A stretch of 64,000 nucleotides of DNA from Thuidium tamariscinum (lineage: Eukaryota > Streptophyta > Bryopsida > Hypnales > Thuidiaceae), in contig OX344749.2 in the NCBI GenBank assembly GCA_947034885.2, positions 45,785,682 to 45,849,681 on the forward strand. The letters run 5' to 3'. The stretch's first letter is position 1. The number at the start of each line of letters is the position of its first letter. Under the pieces are notes generated by a model, which saw only the letters and a list, made by a program, of their open reading frames with translations, ran no database searches and was not told the origin of the DNA. Below, piece by piece: positions 1-10,845 of the stretch. The translations under genes and the position numbers were made by a program.

Positions 1-8
1 ACCCAATC

Positions 9-311
9 ATTAGATGAAATTTGAGGGCATTATAGGGCCGTTTCGGGTCTGTTCCCGAAACGGCTCCCAATGCCGTTGTTCGTTGTCAGGCCGATTTTTA
101 TCTAAATAAATAAATAAATAAATAATAATAAATTGGGGGGGGTCCTGAAATATGAAAATAAGTCCAAAATTTTATTTTATTTTTTGAAAAAAAATTAAAT
201 TTATTACGTGGCAGGGTCGTGACCACATAGGATTCAAGTTCATAGGGCAAAAACTGCATTCCTACAATCCGGAAACCCGCAGTCTTCTAATGCCGTCAAA
301 TTTCATCTAAT
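9..311. mobile_element. Small MITE (about 300-bp family), copy 1
   Basis: The termini are inverted repeats: ATTAGATGAAATTTGAGGGC on the left and its near-complement ending CATCTAAT on the right. The inner part has a GC-rich patch (TGTTCCCGAAACGGC) followed by AT-rich sequence. Copies lie at 33209-33520 and, more diverged, at 32416-32701. The target duplication is not clear. It sits inside the piggyBac-like element whose 3' end is at 1831. It is non-coding. Confidence 0.75.
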
Positions 312-1038
312 GCATTTTTGTAAAATTTGACTACATGGTTAAAAAGTTATTGCATGATATATAGTTTTCTTTGATCTCTAAGTAGACCACAAAGTCAATT
401 TTTGGGAAGAAATCCTTTTTTAAGAAACAAAAATTTGAAATTTCTATTCTAGATTTATATATACATGGAAAGCTTTGAATCATTCCACTTCTATCAATGG
501 AATGAAGGTCATGAGGATTTTTAGTTTGCACAAAGTTATAATATTTCTATGCTAAAATAAACTTTGAATCCTTTATTAACTCAATTTTCAAATTTTTTGA
601 AAGAAAATAAAACCATTAGGTGTAGATTGTTTAGTACAAAATTACAACAATTGAAATTGACATTTTGCAATTCCATAAATAAATTGTTGGCAATTTAGTA
701 CTGTAAATCGTTTTTTCTTTCTTCCTATTTACTATTTTTTTTCTACATGTTGTATAGTTTGAAATGATTTGAAATTTTTTAAGCATTAGACTAAATTGCC
801 TTGAAGAATGAATGAAAAGGGTTACCACCCTTTTAAACATTTTTTCATACAAATGTAACTTGGTGAACTGCAGTGAACTGCTTTGTTTACAAGTCTAAAA
901 TAAGGATTTTTGTCTATTCAATTGCTACTATCTTGTGATCTATATGGTAGAAACTTCTGAAATTTTTTGTACATTGATCTGCTCAAAACTAGCTTACTAC
1001 AAGATCCTAATAATACATGTGTAAATTCTTTTTCTAAA

Positions 1039-1755
1039 GGGTCATTACAAGAAAGACCTATACTGTTTTTCATCACACTTAAAATAACAAAGTTGTCATC
1101 CACTATAATTTTTGAAGTATGAAACTGATTAATTTGATATTTTTATTGGAAATATAAAAATTAATATTAGTTCTTTATTTTTTCCAAATTTATTTTATAT
1201 TTAAATTTAAATCTAGCTAATTTGTCACACTTTGCAACTTAGAATTTTTTAGTACTAGACTACTAGGGAGTATTCAAATTTAATGATTTAAAGCTAAATT
1301 TTTGTGGTCTATTTCAATACTAGGTGGACATATATCTACCTAACGAAACTAATAAAAACATTATTTTACAACCTCTACATGCTAACTAATAGGGCTCTCT
1401 TGTGCGCATATTTTTAAACCTTTAAGGTAGTTTTAAGATCATTATTTCAATGAAATCTCTTAATTATGAAGTTGTTCTAGAACACCAAATTTCAGTTTTT
1501 CTTAAAATTATTTTTATGTTTTTTATAAATTAAAATCTCAAGGTCTCTATTTTCTTCAAAAACTAGATTACTCTATTTTGTGAATAATTTTTGACGTGCA
1601 TTTTTGTAGGTCTTAAATTTTGGTGACATGCTATTTCTAGTATTGTACTAGTTATCCATCCTTTATTCTATTTTTAAGAAAATCCAAAAGGTCATAATAC
1701 AAGTAGTAAAGAGTCAAATGCTACAAAAAACGGCCAATCTTTTGTGTAATGACCC
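1039..1755. mobile_element. GGGT(C/G)ATTGC-family element, copy 1 (TSD TAAA)
   Basis: Starts GGGTCATTACAAGAAAG and ends with the complement (TGTGTAATGACCC). It is flanked by TAAA at 1035-1038 and 1756-1759. Length is 717 bp, AT-rich, non-coding. It is nested in the piggyBac-like element that ends at 1831. Its counterpart at the same site in copy B (34244-34958) shows that it inserted before the segment was duplicated. Confidence 0.88.
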
Positions 1756-3540
1756 TAAAATTTGCTACTTGTACTAAAATTAGTAGTTTTGAAGCTTTTT
1801 TTGTGAAAATGCAGTAAAAGAACTTTAGGGGTTAAACTAGGGTTTTCAAATAAGTTATAGTAAGCAATTGATATCCTTTTTGTAAGAGTTTATTTGAAAA
1901 TCTTTGAAATTGAAAACTGAAGACAACTTTTATTCTATGTTTTGCCTACTTCCATTGCTTACAAGATGAAACTTGTTATAAATTGTACTTCATCATTTAG
2001 AATTGACTGGATATCAATCTATACAATCTTCAAAAAATATTTAATTTTTTTCAACAAAGTAAAGTTTTTGTTGTCCAGTTTGATATTAAAATCAAGAAGT
2101 AATCTCTAGCTTTTGCAATATTTACCAAAACAATGTAGTAAAAGCTTTGCATACAAATAATGATGAATAGCATCAATCTTCAAAAAATCATGAATTTAGA
2201 ATGAGTGTATCATCACATGTTTTTCAAGCCTCTAAAAGATTGTTTTGAGATTGTTCCCTCAAATTGTTCTTTATAAAGAGCCACTATTGATTTGAATTTT
2301 CAAATTAAAAAATAGATAAACAAATAAAATCTCAAAACTTAAAAAAATAATAATAAACTGAAAATTGATAAAAAAATAATTCTCAAAAAATATTTCAAAA
2401 ACATTTTATAATTAATTAAAAAATAATTTATTAACATGCTATGGAGTTTGGTAGTCTTTCAACCACATCACCATGTTTACTTGGCATTCCCAAAGTCCCC
2501 TATGGAATTTTTAATGTTTCCACAATTCAAGAACTTGTAGTCTTCTGGAGGCCTCAAAAAAGATACAATGTAAAGTTCTCAAGAAGCCCAAAATAGGCTC
2601 CTTGGTCCTTCAAGAATTAATACTAGCTAAACACTCGCTTTAGTACATTTGGTACTAGTTGATCTATCAATGGTGTTGTTTTTTTCACAATTTTTCACAA
2701 CTTTGCTATAGAAAAACATAAGATATTTTCTATAAAGGAAAGATATAATTTACAATTTTTTTACAAATTAGCTAGATTTTTGTTGTATTTTAAACTAGTA
2801 ATCAAATTTTACCAAAGCATCTCATAGGTCTATGTTTGGTTCATTAGATGCCATACCACAAAATATCACCAACTATGACATGAATATACACAAAATAGTG
2901 AAATTAGGCTCCCTTAACAATTAGATTGCTTTACATCAAGAAAATTACTTTACAAGCCATCAAAGTCATTCAACAAATATTTCTAAAAATATTTACATTT
3001 GTATACATGGAGGCTCATGACTCCCAATTATACCAACACCTAATTCAAAAGTAGTATTGATTCTTGTACAAAAACTGAAAATATTCATTTAGTATCAAAT
3101 GTGGAGAAAATTAGTATGAAGCAACCTAATTTTACTATATTGTCACAAAATAGTGAAATTAGTTTACAAAATACAAAGTGCAGATTGTAGATTGAGATGA
3201 AGAATGAGCTTGACAATAAGCTTGTGCTTGAAAACCTCAACTTGTTCAATGATGTATTTCATTGACAAGGTGGAATTTGTGTGCTATTTTTGACATATTC
3301 TGTATCATTTTGATGGAATTCTAGAAGAATATCGCCACTTTAAAGAAATTCGCCATTTCAAGTATATGAGTTGTGTTTTTGGTTATAAAATTTTTTGAAC
3401 TTCTTGATTTTAGACTAGGGTATAAGATATCTTTACCTTGAAGATAGGTAATTTGTTTTGTTTTGTTTGTTGTCTTTGTTTGTTTGTCACATTGAGATCT
3501 CCTGGCCTATGCGTCCCCCATTTGTGTGCTTTGTACCACT

Positions 3541-3985
3541 ACAAAGCTCTTGGCGAGGGGTGGTGGTGCATAGGCTTCATTTTGTGGCCTTTTGACTTGC
3601 GATGTAAAAGCTATGGATTTCTGAGTTATTTTTGGTTCTAAAAAATTAGAAAATTATTTATATTTATATTTTAGTGACAATCTTAGTACCAACAAAAAGC
3701 CCTTGGCAAGGAAAAGTGCTCAAGCTTTGTTTCGTGGTGTTTTGACCTACATTGTGAAAGTTATGGATTTTTGAGTTATTTTTGGTGCTCAAAAATTAAA
3801 AGATTACTTTCACTTATATTTTGGTTGCAATCTTGATATTATTGAAAAGCCCTTAGCAAAGTGGGGTGCACAAAATCCTTTGTGGCATTTGAATCTATGA
3901 TGTGAAAGTTATTGAATTTCAAAGTTTTTTGTGGATTGATAAATTGAAAAATTACTTTTGCTTTGATTTTGATTGTAGCAACGAC
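3541..3985. repeat. Tandem repeat, unit about 145 bp, three copies
   Basis: Three adjacent degenerate units, each containing a form of 'aaagcccttggcaag', 'gtgaaagttatggatttctga' and 'cacttatattttggttgcaat'. Approximate units: 3541-3690, 3691-3840, 3841-3985. The matching place in copy B (about 38425-38720) has only two units, so a unit was gained or lost after duplication. Non-coding. Confidence 0.7.
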
Positions 3986-4279
3986 ACAGGGCACACTAGT
4001 AAGGATGAAACTCCCTTTTGTAGTTGAAACAATAAGATGGAACAATAGTCACAGTGAAGGGTGTTAAATTCAACCAACAAAGGTGGGCCCAACAACCCTA
4101 GCTATCCCAACCGGGTGGATTTTGGGTTCTCCGGGGTAAAAGTGAAAAAACAAGGCCCCTATTTTGTGATGTGTCTAGGATATGTTTTCAAACCTCACCT
4201 TGAGAAATTGAAGTCTTTGATTGCAAATATGAATTCAAAATGTGCAAAAAAATGATTGTCTACAATGACTACAAGATGA

Positions 4280-4497
4280 CACTAGTAGAAACCCTTGTTT
4301 AAAATGTGACAAGGCCTAATTTTTCTTGACGGATTTTGCTAGGCATCAAAAGTAACAACCCTTGTTTTTATATCAGCATTGATGTTGTATTGAATGTTTT
4401 TGATGACATAAAAACATGGGTTGTTACTTTTGATGCCTAGCAAAATCCGTCAAGAAAAATTAGGCCTTATCACATTAAACAAGGGTTTCTACTAGTG
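4280..4497. mobile_element. CACTA-like foldback MITE (TSD TGA)
   Basis: The element begins CACTAGTAGAAACCC and ends with the exact complement GGGTTTCTACTAGTG. Almost its whole length is one inverted repeat around a short centre near 4385. It is flanked by TGA at 4277-4279 and 4498-4500. A 3-bp target duplication and CACTA terminus are the known marks of the CACTA (CMC/EnSpm) superfamily. The site is empty in copy B (39007-39020). A relative lies at 27858-28073. Confidence 0.88.
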
Positions 4498-4904
4498 TGA
4501 CTACAAAATGACTATTTTAGGCATTTTAAAGTCATCTTGCACAGTCATTGTGGACACTCATTTTTTTTAGTGGTTTTCGTAGGTAGGATTTATCGTCCTG
4601 CAATCGCAACTGCTTTGTAATGAATTTGGTGGTTTGGCCGATTTGTGATGAAAGCATCAAATATATACAGCTTATACTTGCATTGGGAATGTCTGCTTTA
4701 ATTTGCAAAAGGCAGCACCACCGTTAATTTACTTGCTTACATGCAATGTGACCGTAATTAAGTTTCAGTGACTTGAAATCCTTGGCTCTACAAAGTTCGC
4801 AATTTGACAGACGGAGATCTTGGGCTGGTTCGTCGCTGATGGACGGTTAATTTTCGAAATTCCTTTCTCTTGGCAAGCATGTATTTCATAAAGAAAATGG
4901 ACTA

Positions 4905-5029
4905 GGTAACTACAAAGCAACCCAAGTTATCAAAAATAATCACCGGTTAGTACCTACCAAGCCGCTGGGTAGCGAGGTAGATACTAATCGGTGATTATTT
5001 TTGATAGCTTGGGCTGCTTTGCAGTTACC
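4905..5029. mobile_element. Small foldback element, GGTAACTGCAAAGC termini
   Basis: A 125-bp inverted repeat starting GGTAACTACAAAGCA and ending TGCTTTGCAGTTACC. The inner arms contain TATCAAAAATAATCACCGG and its complement around a GC-rich loop (about 4955-4975). A second, diverged copy is at 43140-43264. No clear target duplication was found. It lies at the right border of segment A. Confidence 0.65.
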
Positions 5030-5269
5030 GGACATAATGTTGATGCATAGTTGTTGAGCGGTTTGACTTTTCTAAAACTCAAGAAAAGATTTGTCTCATC
5101 AATACGAGTAGTTGACATACCAACCAAAATTTTAGATAAAGATACTAGAAGTGGAATAATTGTCGTTACAACCCTGGTTTGTAATTAAGGTCACGGCATT
5201 GTATTCATCATTTGTTTGGAAATCGTGAGTTGTGAGTGACTATGAGTGTGTGAATTGAGGTAACCTAGC

Positions 5270-5962
5270 ATGGAAAGAGTCAAGAGGGGTAGAATTCCTT
5301 CTGTAAAAGGACTAGAGTTGTGTGCCTCTCAATGTTTTCCAAGAGGTCGTGGAGGTGGATGTGGGCGTGGTAGGAATAGGGATGATGCGAGAGAAGAGGT
5401 AGTAGGTCAAAAAATTGTAGAAGGAAGATCTTCAAATCCTTACATTTTAGTTGTATCTCCTTCTATCGATGTTGAGGTCATTCCATTGAGCTCCCTTCCT
5501 GAGCAAGTGCAAAATGCTTCAAATGAAAATCTCCAACCTCATCCATTCAACATAGGAATAGATTTTTCTTCTCTAAGTCTTTCTGGAGTTGACTTATTAG
5601 AAGAGCCAAAATTTGATTTGATATTATCAAACTTTGGTTCTGCTAATAACTTCGACGACAATGCCTCTGGATTTTCAAAGAGTGAAATCAATATCGATTC
5701 TTTCATTCCGATGTCCCTTGCTGACGATGAGAAATTTGCTGATGTAGTTCCTTCATTTCTAGCAAATCAGAGTGATTCTTTGCCTACTACAAGCTGGTTA
5801 AGTGAAAACCTTTCAATTCCATTGGGATATGTTTCATCCCAAGCAAGTAGTGAGAAACTAGTAGGTGGTTTTTTAAAATATGACCCAGCAAGAGTACAAA
5901 GCATTTTGAGTAGTAGTGAAAATCCGAGTGTCAAAGCGAGTGAAAATCCGAGTGGAGAATAG
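5270..5962 (+). CDS. Unknown 230-residue frame upstream of a tyrosine-recombinase gene
   Basis: An open frame of 230 residues starting MERVKRGRIP. Residues 25-37 are Gly/Arg-rich (RGRGGGCGRGR). The rest is acidic, Ser-rich and probably disordered, ending in a short repeat (ENPSVKASENPSGE). I recognise no domain. It lies 60 bp before the frame carrying the N-terminal part of a KIAA1958/Crypton-like recombinase and on the same strand, so it may be the 5' exon or a disordered N-terminal region of that gene. Alternatively it is a separate small gene. No splice donor at its end is decisive. Confidence 0.45.
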   Translation: MERVKRGRIPSVKGLELCASQCFPRGRGGGCGRGRNRDDAREEVVGQKIVEGRSSNPYILVVSPSIDVEVIPLSSLPEQVQNASNENLQPHPFNIGIDFSSLSLSGVDLLEEPKFDLILSNFGSANNFDDNASGFSKSEINIDSFIPMSLADDEKFADVVPSFLANQSDSLPTTSWLSENLSIPLGYVSSQASSEKLVGGFLKYDPARVQSILSSSENPSVKASENPSGE

Positions 5963-6021
5963 CTTGCGGATTGCAAACATGTGACTCTATAGAGAAACTA
6001 CCATTGTAAGAGTTTGGAACT

Positions 6022-8308
6022 TTGCTTACCAAATTTTTTAGCATGCTGTGCAAGAAAAATGGAGAATTATACCCAAGTGGAACCATTATGAATCTCCTGC
6101 AAGTTTTCAATAGGATCCTTTGTCACGCACAAGAAGAACATATAATCTTGATTGAAGTTAGTGAACCTCAATTTAACATTAAAAAACACCCTTGGTTTAT
6201 AGGTGCAACTAAAGTAGTAGTAGATGCTATGAAATGTAGCAAAGATGCAGGAGCCACCAAGGAGAGACGTAAAGTAGACGGCATCAGTTTCCAACAAGAG
6301 CAAATTTTTCTCTCACATCCATGCAACATGGCCGTGCATCCTTTTGGTTGTCAGAAGCAGTTTGCGTGGTTCAGAGTTACACAAACTACTTATTTCTAAC
6401 TTCTCTTTAGAAAAAGATGAAAATGGTGAAGCATTTTTAAGGTGAGTCATAGCATGATGATTTTTTGTGATTAAGTTCCTTCATATCTCATATATTTTTA
6501 CTTGATGTTTCAATTTTTAGGAATATTATTGTCATTTAATATTGTATTGAGTTTGTTGGTGACTGGTTGTAGATATGATGAGCGGTTGTCAAAAATAAAT
6601 AAGCCGTCAATGAAATGCTTTCAATAGGAGCATTTTCGTCCCCCGATTTCATCTTTCAATAGAGATGTTATAGAAACATTTTCTACCTTACTAGCACACA
6701 TGCCAGAAGAGTCCAAGAATGTTGGCCCTCTTTTTTCTGTCACCAATTCAAAATGCTAGATCGGTTATTTGGTATAAAAAAGGTATCTCTGTAGGTGAGA
6801 GGGGTGAATGCAAGTGAAAGACTTGTACTATTTGGCGTCACACTTTGAGTGACGGAGTTGTCATGAGCTATAACTTTTGAAGCATAATTCTTTGAACTTG
6901 AAATTTTTATTGAAGATGACTAACTTGATAGTTATCAAAACCCTTATTTTTCAGAAATTTTCAAAAATCATTTTATATTTTAATTTTAATTTCTCTAATT
7001 TGTCACACTTTGCGGTTTAGGGGTTTTTAGTACTGGGGAGTACTTTAAATTAATAATTTAGAGCTGAGATTTCTAGGGTCTATTCCTACACTAAGTAGGC
7101 ATGTTTCCACCGAAGGAAATTTAAAAAATCATTATTCTCTTTCCTCTACATGTGTGCTAACAGGCCTCCCTTGCGCGCACATTTTTGAACAATCAAGATA
7201 GTTTTCGGATCATTATTTTGGTGAAATACCTTTAACCTAAAGTCTTCCCAAATGGCCAATTTTTAGTTTTAAGAAAAATTACTTTCCCTATTTTTTACAA
7301 ATTAAAATGTGAAAATATAGTAAAAGTTACAATTTTCACGAAATTCAACACTTTTCTAGTTCTCCTACTTAGAGAATTTTTCTATGCTTTTCCTTCCTAG
7401 GGTATCTTCTTCTTAAGGGTATATACATCAAACATATTTTTCACTTTAAAAAAAAATTGATTTACTATTTATACAGTACTCCCAAAGAAAAAAGTGAGTA
7501 CTGTGCAAAATGCTACGCTTTGCCGCAGGTCTTTTTTGCAATGACCCAGAGTACAATTAGAAGGTGGATTAAGGTATGATGGCTGATGCAGGAATAGAAG
7601 GGGATTTTACTAATAAGAGTGGTCGAGTTACAACAATTACACGCATGTCAATTGCTCAAGTTCCAAGAGACATCATAACAAGAGTCACTGGTCACCATAA
7701 TGAGAAAACTCTCGCGAGGTATGATCAGAGTGTTTCTTTAAAGCAGAAGGTAGCACAAGCTTTAAGTTGTCAACCATACGACACCATTACAGGAGCAATA
7801 TTGAGTTTTAATGATCATTATGAGAAAGAGCTCGAAGGTTGGCATCGCAAGCAAATTTTGAATCCAAGTAACTAGAGTGAACTTCCAAGTAGTAGACCAA
7901 ATGCACAAGGTAAATATTTTATTCATCAATATTTGATTAGATCAAGCCTCCTATATCTTCAGTCATTATTTTATAAGGTAAACATGTTTTGAATTGGTGA
8001 ATTTGATTGCATGTAATCTTGTGTGATTTTCAGATATTCAAGAAACTGTATATGGTGGACGAAGAGATTCAATTGAACGTGAAGTCCGAAGTCTGGATGA
8101 TGATTTTTGGGAGACTCTCGATTTGGATCTCCTTGAGAGGACTTTAGAAGCCTCAAGAAAGTCTAAGTTATTCAAAGAGAAGTGGAAAAAATCGATGCTT
8201 GAGCACTCAATTAAACATCAAGCATATGGAATCCCTGAAATTTCAAGTTCAATCACTCCTGATTTCAGAATGTCTCCAGGTCCATCAATAATTGCAAGTC
8301 CGCAATAA
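6022..8308 (+). pseudogene. Crypton/KIAA1958-like tyrosine recombinase, broken by a transposon
   Basis: The N-terminal part (6022-6399) reads FFSMLCKKNGELYPSGTI, then FNIKKHPWF and a basic stretch before ISFQQEQIF. This is the order seen in KIAA1958/ZMYM/DUF3504-type proteins related to Crypton recombinases. A catalytic part follows at 6764-6801 and 7548-7875: VIWYKKGISVGE, STIRRWIK, GDFTNKSGRVTTITRM, then VTGHHNEKTLARYDQ. In tyrosine recombinases these supply the HxxR arginine (KSGR here, with the His position read as Lys), the second His (GHH) and the Tyr nucleophile (ARYDQ). A 746-bp element sits between GISVGE and STIRRWIK. Further damage: a frame slip at about 7574-7577 and stops near 6400-6640 and 6760. 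After a donor-like GTAAAT at 7910 and an acceptor at 8031-8033, an exon-like frame (DIQETVYGGRRD...) runs to 8308. A domesticated gene or a dead element are both possible. Confidence 0.75.
6802..7547. mobile_element. GGGT(C/G)ATTGC-family element inside the recombinase gene (TSD AGAG)
   Basis: Starts GGGTGAATGCAAG and ends TTTTTTGCAATGACCC; flanked by AGAG at 6798-6801 and 7548-7551. Length 746 bp, no coding frame. Removing it with one AGAG copy joins the host frame into VIWYKKGISVGESTIRRWIK. This independently fixes its ends and its 4-bp target duplication. Confidence 0.9.
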
Positions 8309-9460
8309 ATGCAAGTCCCATCAAGCTCAGCATACCTACAAGTAATCAACAACCATTTGAAGCAAAGAATGTTCAAGTTCTAATGAGTTGTCCTGAAGCA
8401 ATTGTGCCAGAGGATATTGGAGGCAGTTCAAGTACTTCACCATCCAATAGTTTAGTGAACCTTCCACAGTTCAATGGAAACTTTTCAAATTGTGTTTTTC
8501 ATATCAACATTGGTGATGCAAATCACGATGAGAGTAGGTGCAACAAAAAATAGTGATTTTGTTAAATTCATAAATAGGTGGGTAGTTGGAAATAGATTTT
8601 GGAAGTTGAATGGACATTAGTGAAGTTTCAATGTTGCATTGAAGTTCAATAGTCTCATGAACTTACTACACAAAGTTAGGTGAATTCAGCAAACTCGTGA
8701 ACTCAGTAGTTGAAGCTACATGGATTAGTAGTGACAGCTAAGATAATACCACTTGAAAGTAACAATTAAAGAGATTTTGAAAACTTGCTATTTTTTTACA
8801 TATTATATGATATTTTATAACACAGCACAAATTGATCATAGTTGCAATCATTGCCCATGGGTTGAGCTTCCAATACTCCATTGCATATATAATTATCACA
8901 ATCAAATGGTTACACTTGTGATGGACCATGCCAATTTTACTTCCCATTGTATATTAATATTGCAATCAAATTGATATGCTTGTAATGGACCATGGCAATT
9001 TAGCTTTTGAACATTGAATTCATTAGAGCATAAGATGTCTGGAACATAATTTTTGCATGGAATTGTAAATTGATAAACAAGATATTGTCTTTGAGGAATA
9101 ATTCCAAAGGTAGTTTTCTAACATGTTGTATTGCATCCTTCCCTGGTACATTAAAATCTCAAAATCAATTGTTGTGATTTACAATACAAATTATGTTTGC
9201 ATTTACTGTAATGACTTAGATTCAAGTCTATCAAAAAATTTATCATAATTCATCAATTTGAATGAATCAAATGCAAAGTCACGAGCATTCTACTTTTGGA
9301 TTGAGAAGGACCCAAAGATACACTGTGAAATCCAAATTATTGAAGAATTGAATAGAATCGCACAGTTTCAATCATCCTTGAATGTAAGCTTGTTGAAGAA
9401 TTAGTTTTATAAATTGATGCATTCTTGGTGAAAAGTTAGGTAAGTTTAGGAGTCACTAGA
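8309..9460. other. Intergenic, 3' of the recombinase gene
   Basis: AT-rich. The first 250 bases may be the 3' part of the recombinase transcript (Ser/Pro-rich residues in two frames up to about 8560). Beyond that I see only short shadow frames and no recognisable element. Confidence 0.4.
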
Positions 9461-9462
9461 TG

Positions 9463-9598
9463 AAATTAGGTGAATCCTCACTCATTGTTTACTAAATCCA
9501 CACTGGTTGGTATTAAAATTAGGTGAATCCTCACTCATTGTTTACTAAATTCACACTGGTTGGTGTTAAAATTAGGTGAATCCTCACTCATTGTTTAC
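9463..9598. repeat. 53-bp tandem repeat, about 2.6 copies
   Basis: The unit starts aaattaggtgaatcctcact and recurs at 9463, 9516 and 9569, a constant 53-bp step. Non-coding. Confidence 0.85.
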
Positions 9599-9778
9599 AT
9601 CGTCTTAGCATTGCACTCCAATCTTTGTGGCTTGGAATGGATGCATATGTTTGGGGAAGATATCTTTCTTGAATATACCAAAGAATGTATTATTTAGATA
9701 TTGTGTGCAATGGTCAAGAAGGCCCACAGTTTTATTGACAAACAACCTGAGACTATTCTTTGAAACCATCACTTGGAC

Positions 9779-9945
9779 TACACTAAAAATGATATTTAGT
9801 GTTAGCAACATTATTTACAAAACATGACACTAAATATCATTAACCCTACTAAAGTAAGTAACACTAAATTTCATTTCTAACACTAAAAGTACTCCATAGT
9901 AAATCTGAAATTTGAAGAGGTTTGCATTTAGTGTTAGAGGAAATG
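9779..9945. repeat. Cluster of short inverted repeats
   Basis: AATGATATTTAGTGT (from 9786) is complemented by ACACTAAATATCATT (from about 9826); two more TAACACTAAA and TTTAGTGTTAG boxes follow up to about 9945. It may be a decayed foldback MITE, but ends and target duplication are not clear. The rest of 9600-10845 shows no gene that I can support. Confidence 0.4.
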
Positions 9946-10845
9946 CTCTGGAAATGCATTGATTGTGTAAATGTAGAGCTTATGAATGCCATTGGCAATT
10001 TTGTCTTGAACCATCCAAATGATGATGCGTTTGCGGACAGTGGAGTACTGAGTTTTTTGAAACAATATTGATTGTAAATCTTGTTTTCTGACATAAGCAA
10101 AAGTCTTGGAATTGAATACTATAGATTGACTTAAGAATTCGTGCACCACTGAGTTGTAGCAATCTTCATGCAAACAAAAGTACTGTGGTGTACAATGACC
10201 ACAAGCTGTGCATGGATTTCAGCAGTGAGGGAATCTTTGTTTACGCAGTGCAATTAGCTTCAGTCACTTCGTGTGCACATCGGATTAAAATTAAGATCAC
10301 ACAGCCGCACAAGATCACGGTAAATTTGTAAGGATGATCATTCTCTTGAATATTGAGAAATCTCTTATCCCGTAATTATAACTCGAAAAAAATTGAATGC
10401 ATTGTAATCTACCATGGGAGGAGACTCCAGCCATCAGCACGGAAGCAAAGCTCCTGGGGGGACCAGAGTGTGGAAGTAGACCTCGTGGTGCCCTTATCCA
10501 ACAGCAACACAATCTGAACACGAAAGCCTAAAATTCAGTTTAAGCATTTTGAAAATCTACACAAAGCACTGTACTGTGCAAAAAAATTAATTCCAAGTAG
10601 CATTGGAATACTCCAACAATGGTCAAGAAGACCGCACTACACTCAACTGAAGCCAGATTATCAAAAGAAACCATGCTCGCTTGAAAGCTTATTTGGACTC
10701 ATTTTCAGGTCAGCATATCTTAACTTTCAGATTTGGGCTCGAACTATAATGTGATCAGGTTTGCCATATTTTGCTATGCCACGCGAGGGCTATCAACGGG
10801 CAACTGCGAGAAAACAAAGGCAAGAATTAATATATTTTGAACAAT

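Larger units (their letters stand above)
1..1831. mobile_element. piggyBac-like TTAA element, 5'-truncated by window edge
   Basis: Only the right end is in the window: ...GAACTTTAGGGG followed by TTAA at 1832-1835. The full version of the same insertion is at 33083-35035 in copy B. It contains two nested elements (9-311 and 1039-1755). I see no transposase frame. Confidence 0.75.
1..4900 (+). repeat. Segmental duplication copy A
   Basis: This stretch is repeated in the same orientation at 33201-39411, nearly base for base by eye. The left limit is unknown because position 1 already aligns with 33201. The right limit is near 4900, where copy A runs into a small foldback element and copy B into unrelated sequence. 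Copy A lacks two insertions that copy B has, and shows their empty sites at 2914-2917 (TTAA) and 3309-3312 (TTTG). It carries one insertion that B lacks (4280-4497) and one extra unit of a tandem repeat near 3690-3840. I see no protein-coding gene in it; the short open frames are not conserved in style between A and B. Confidence 0.93.
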
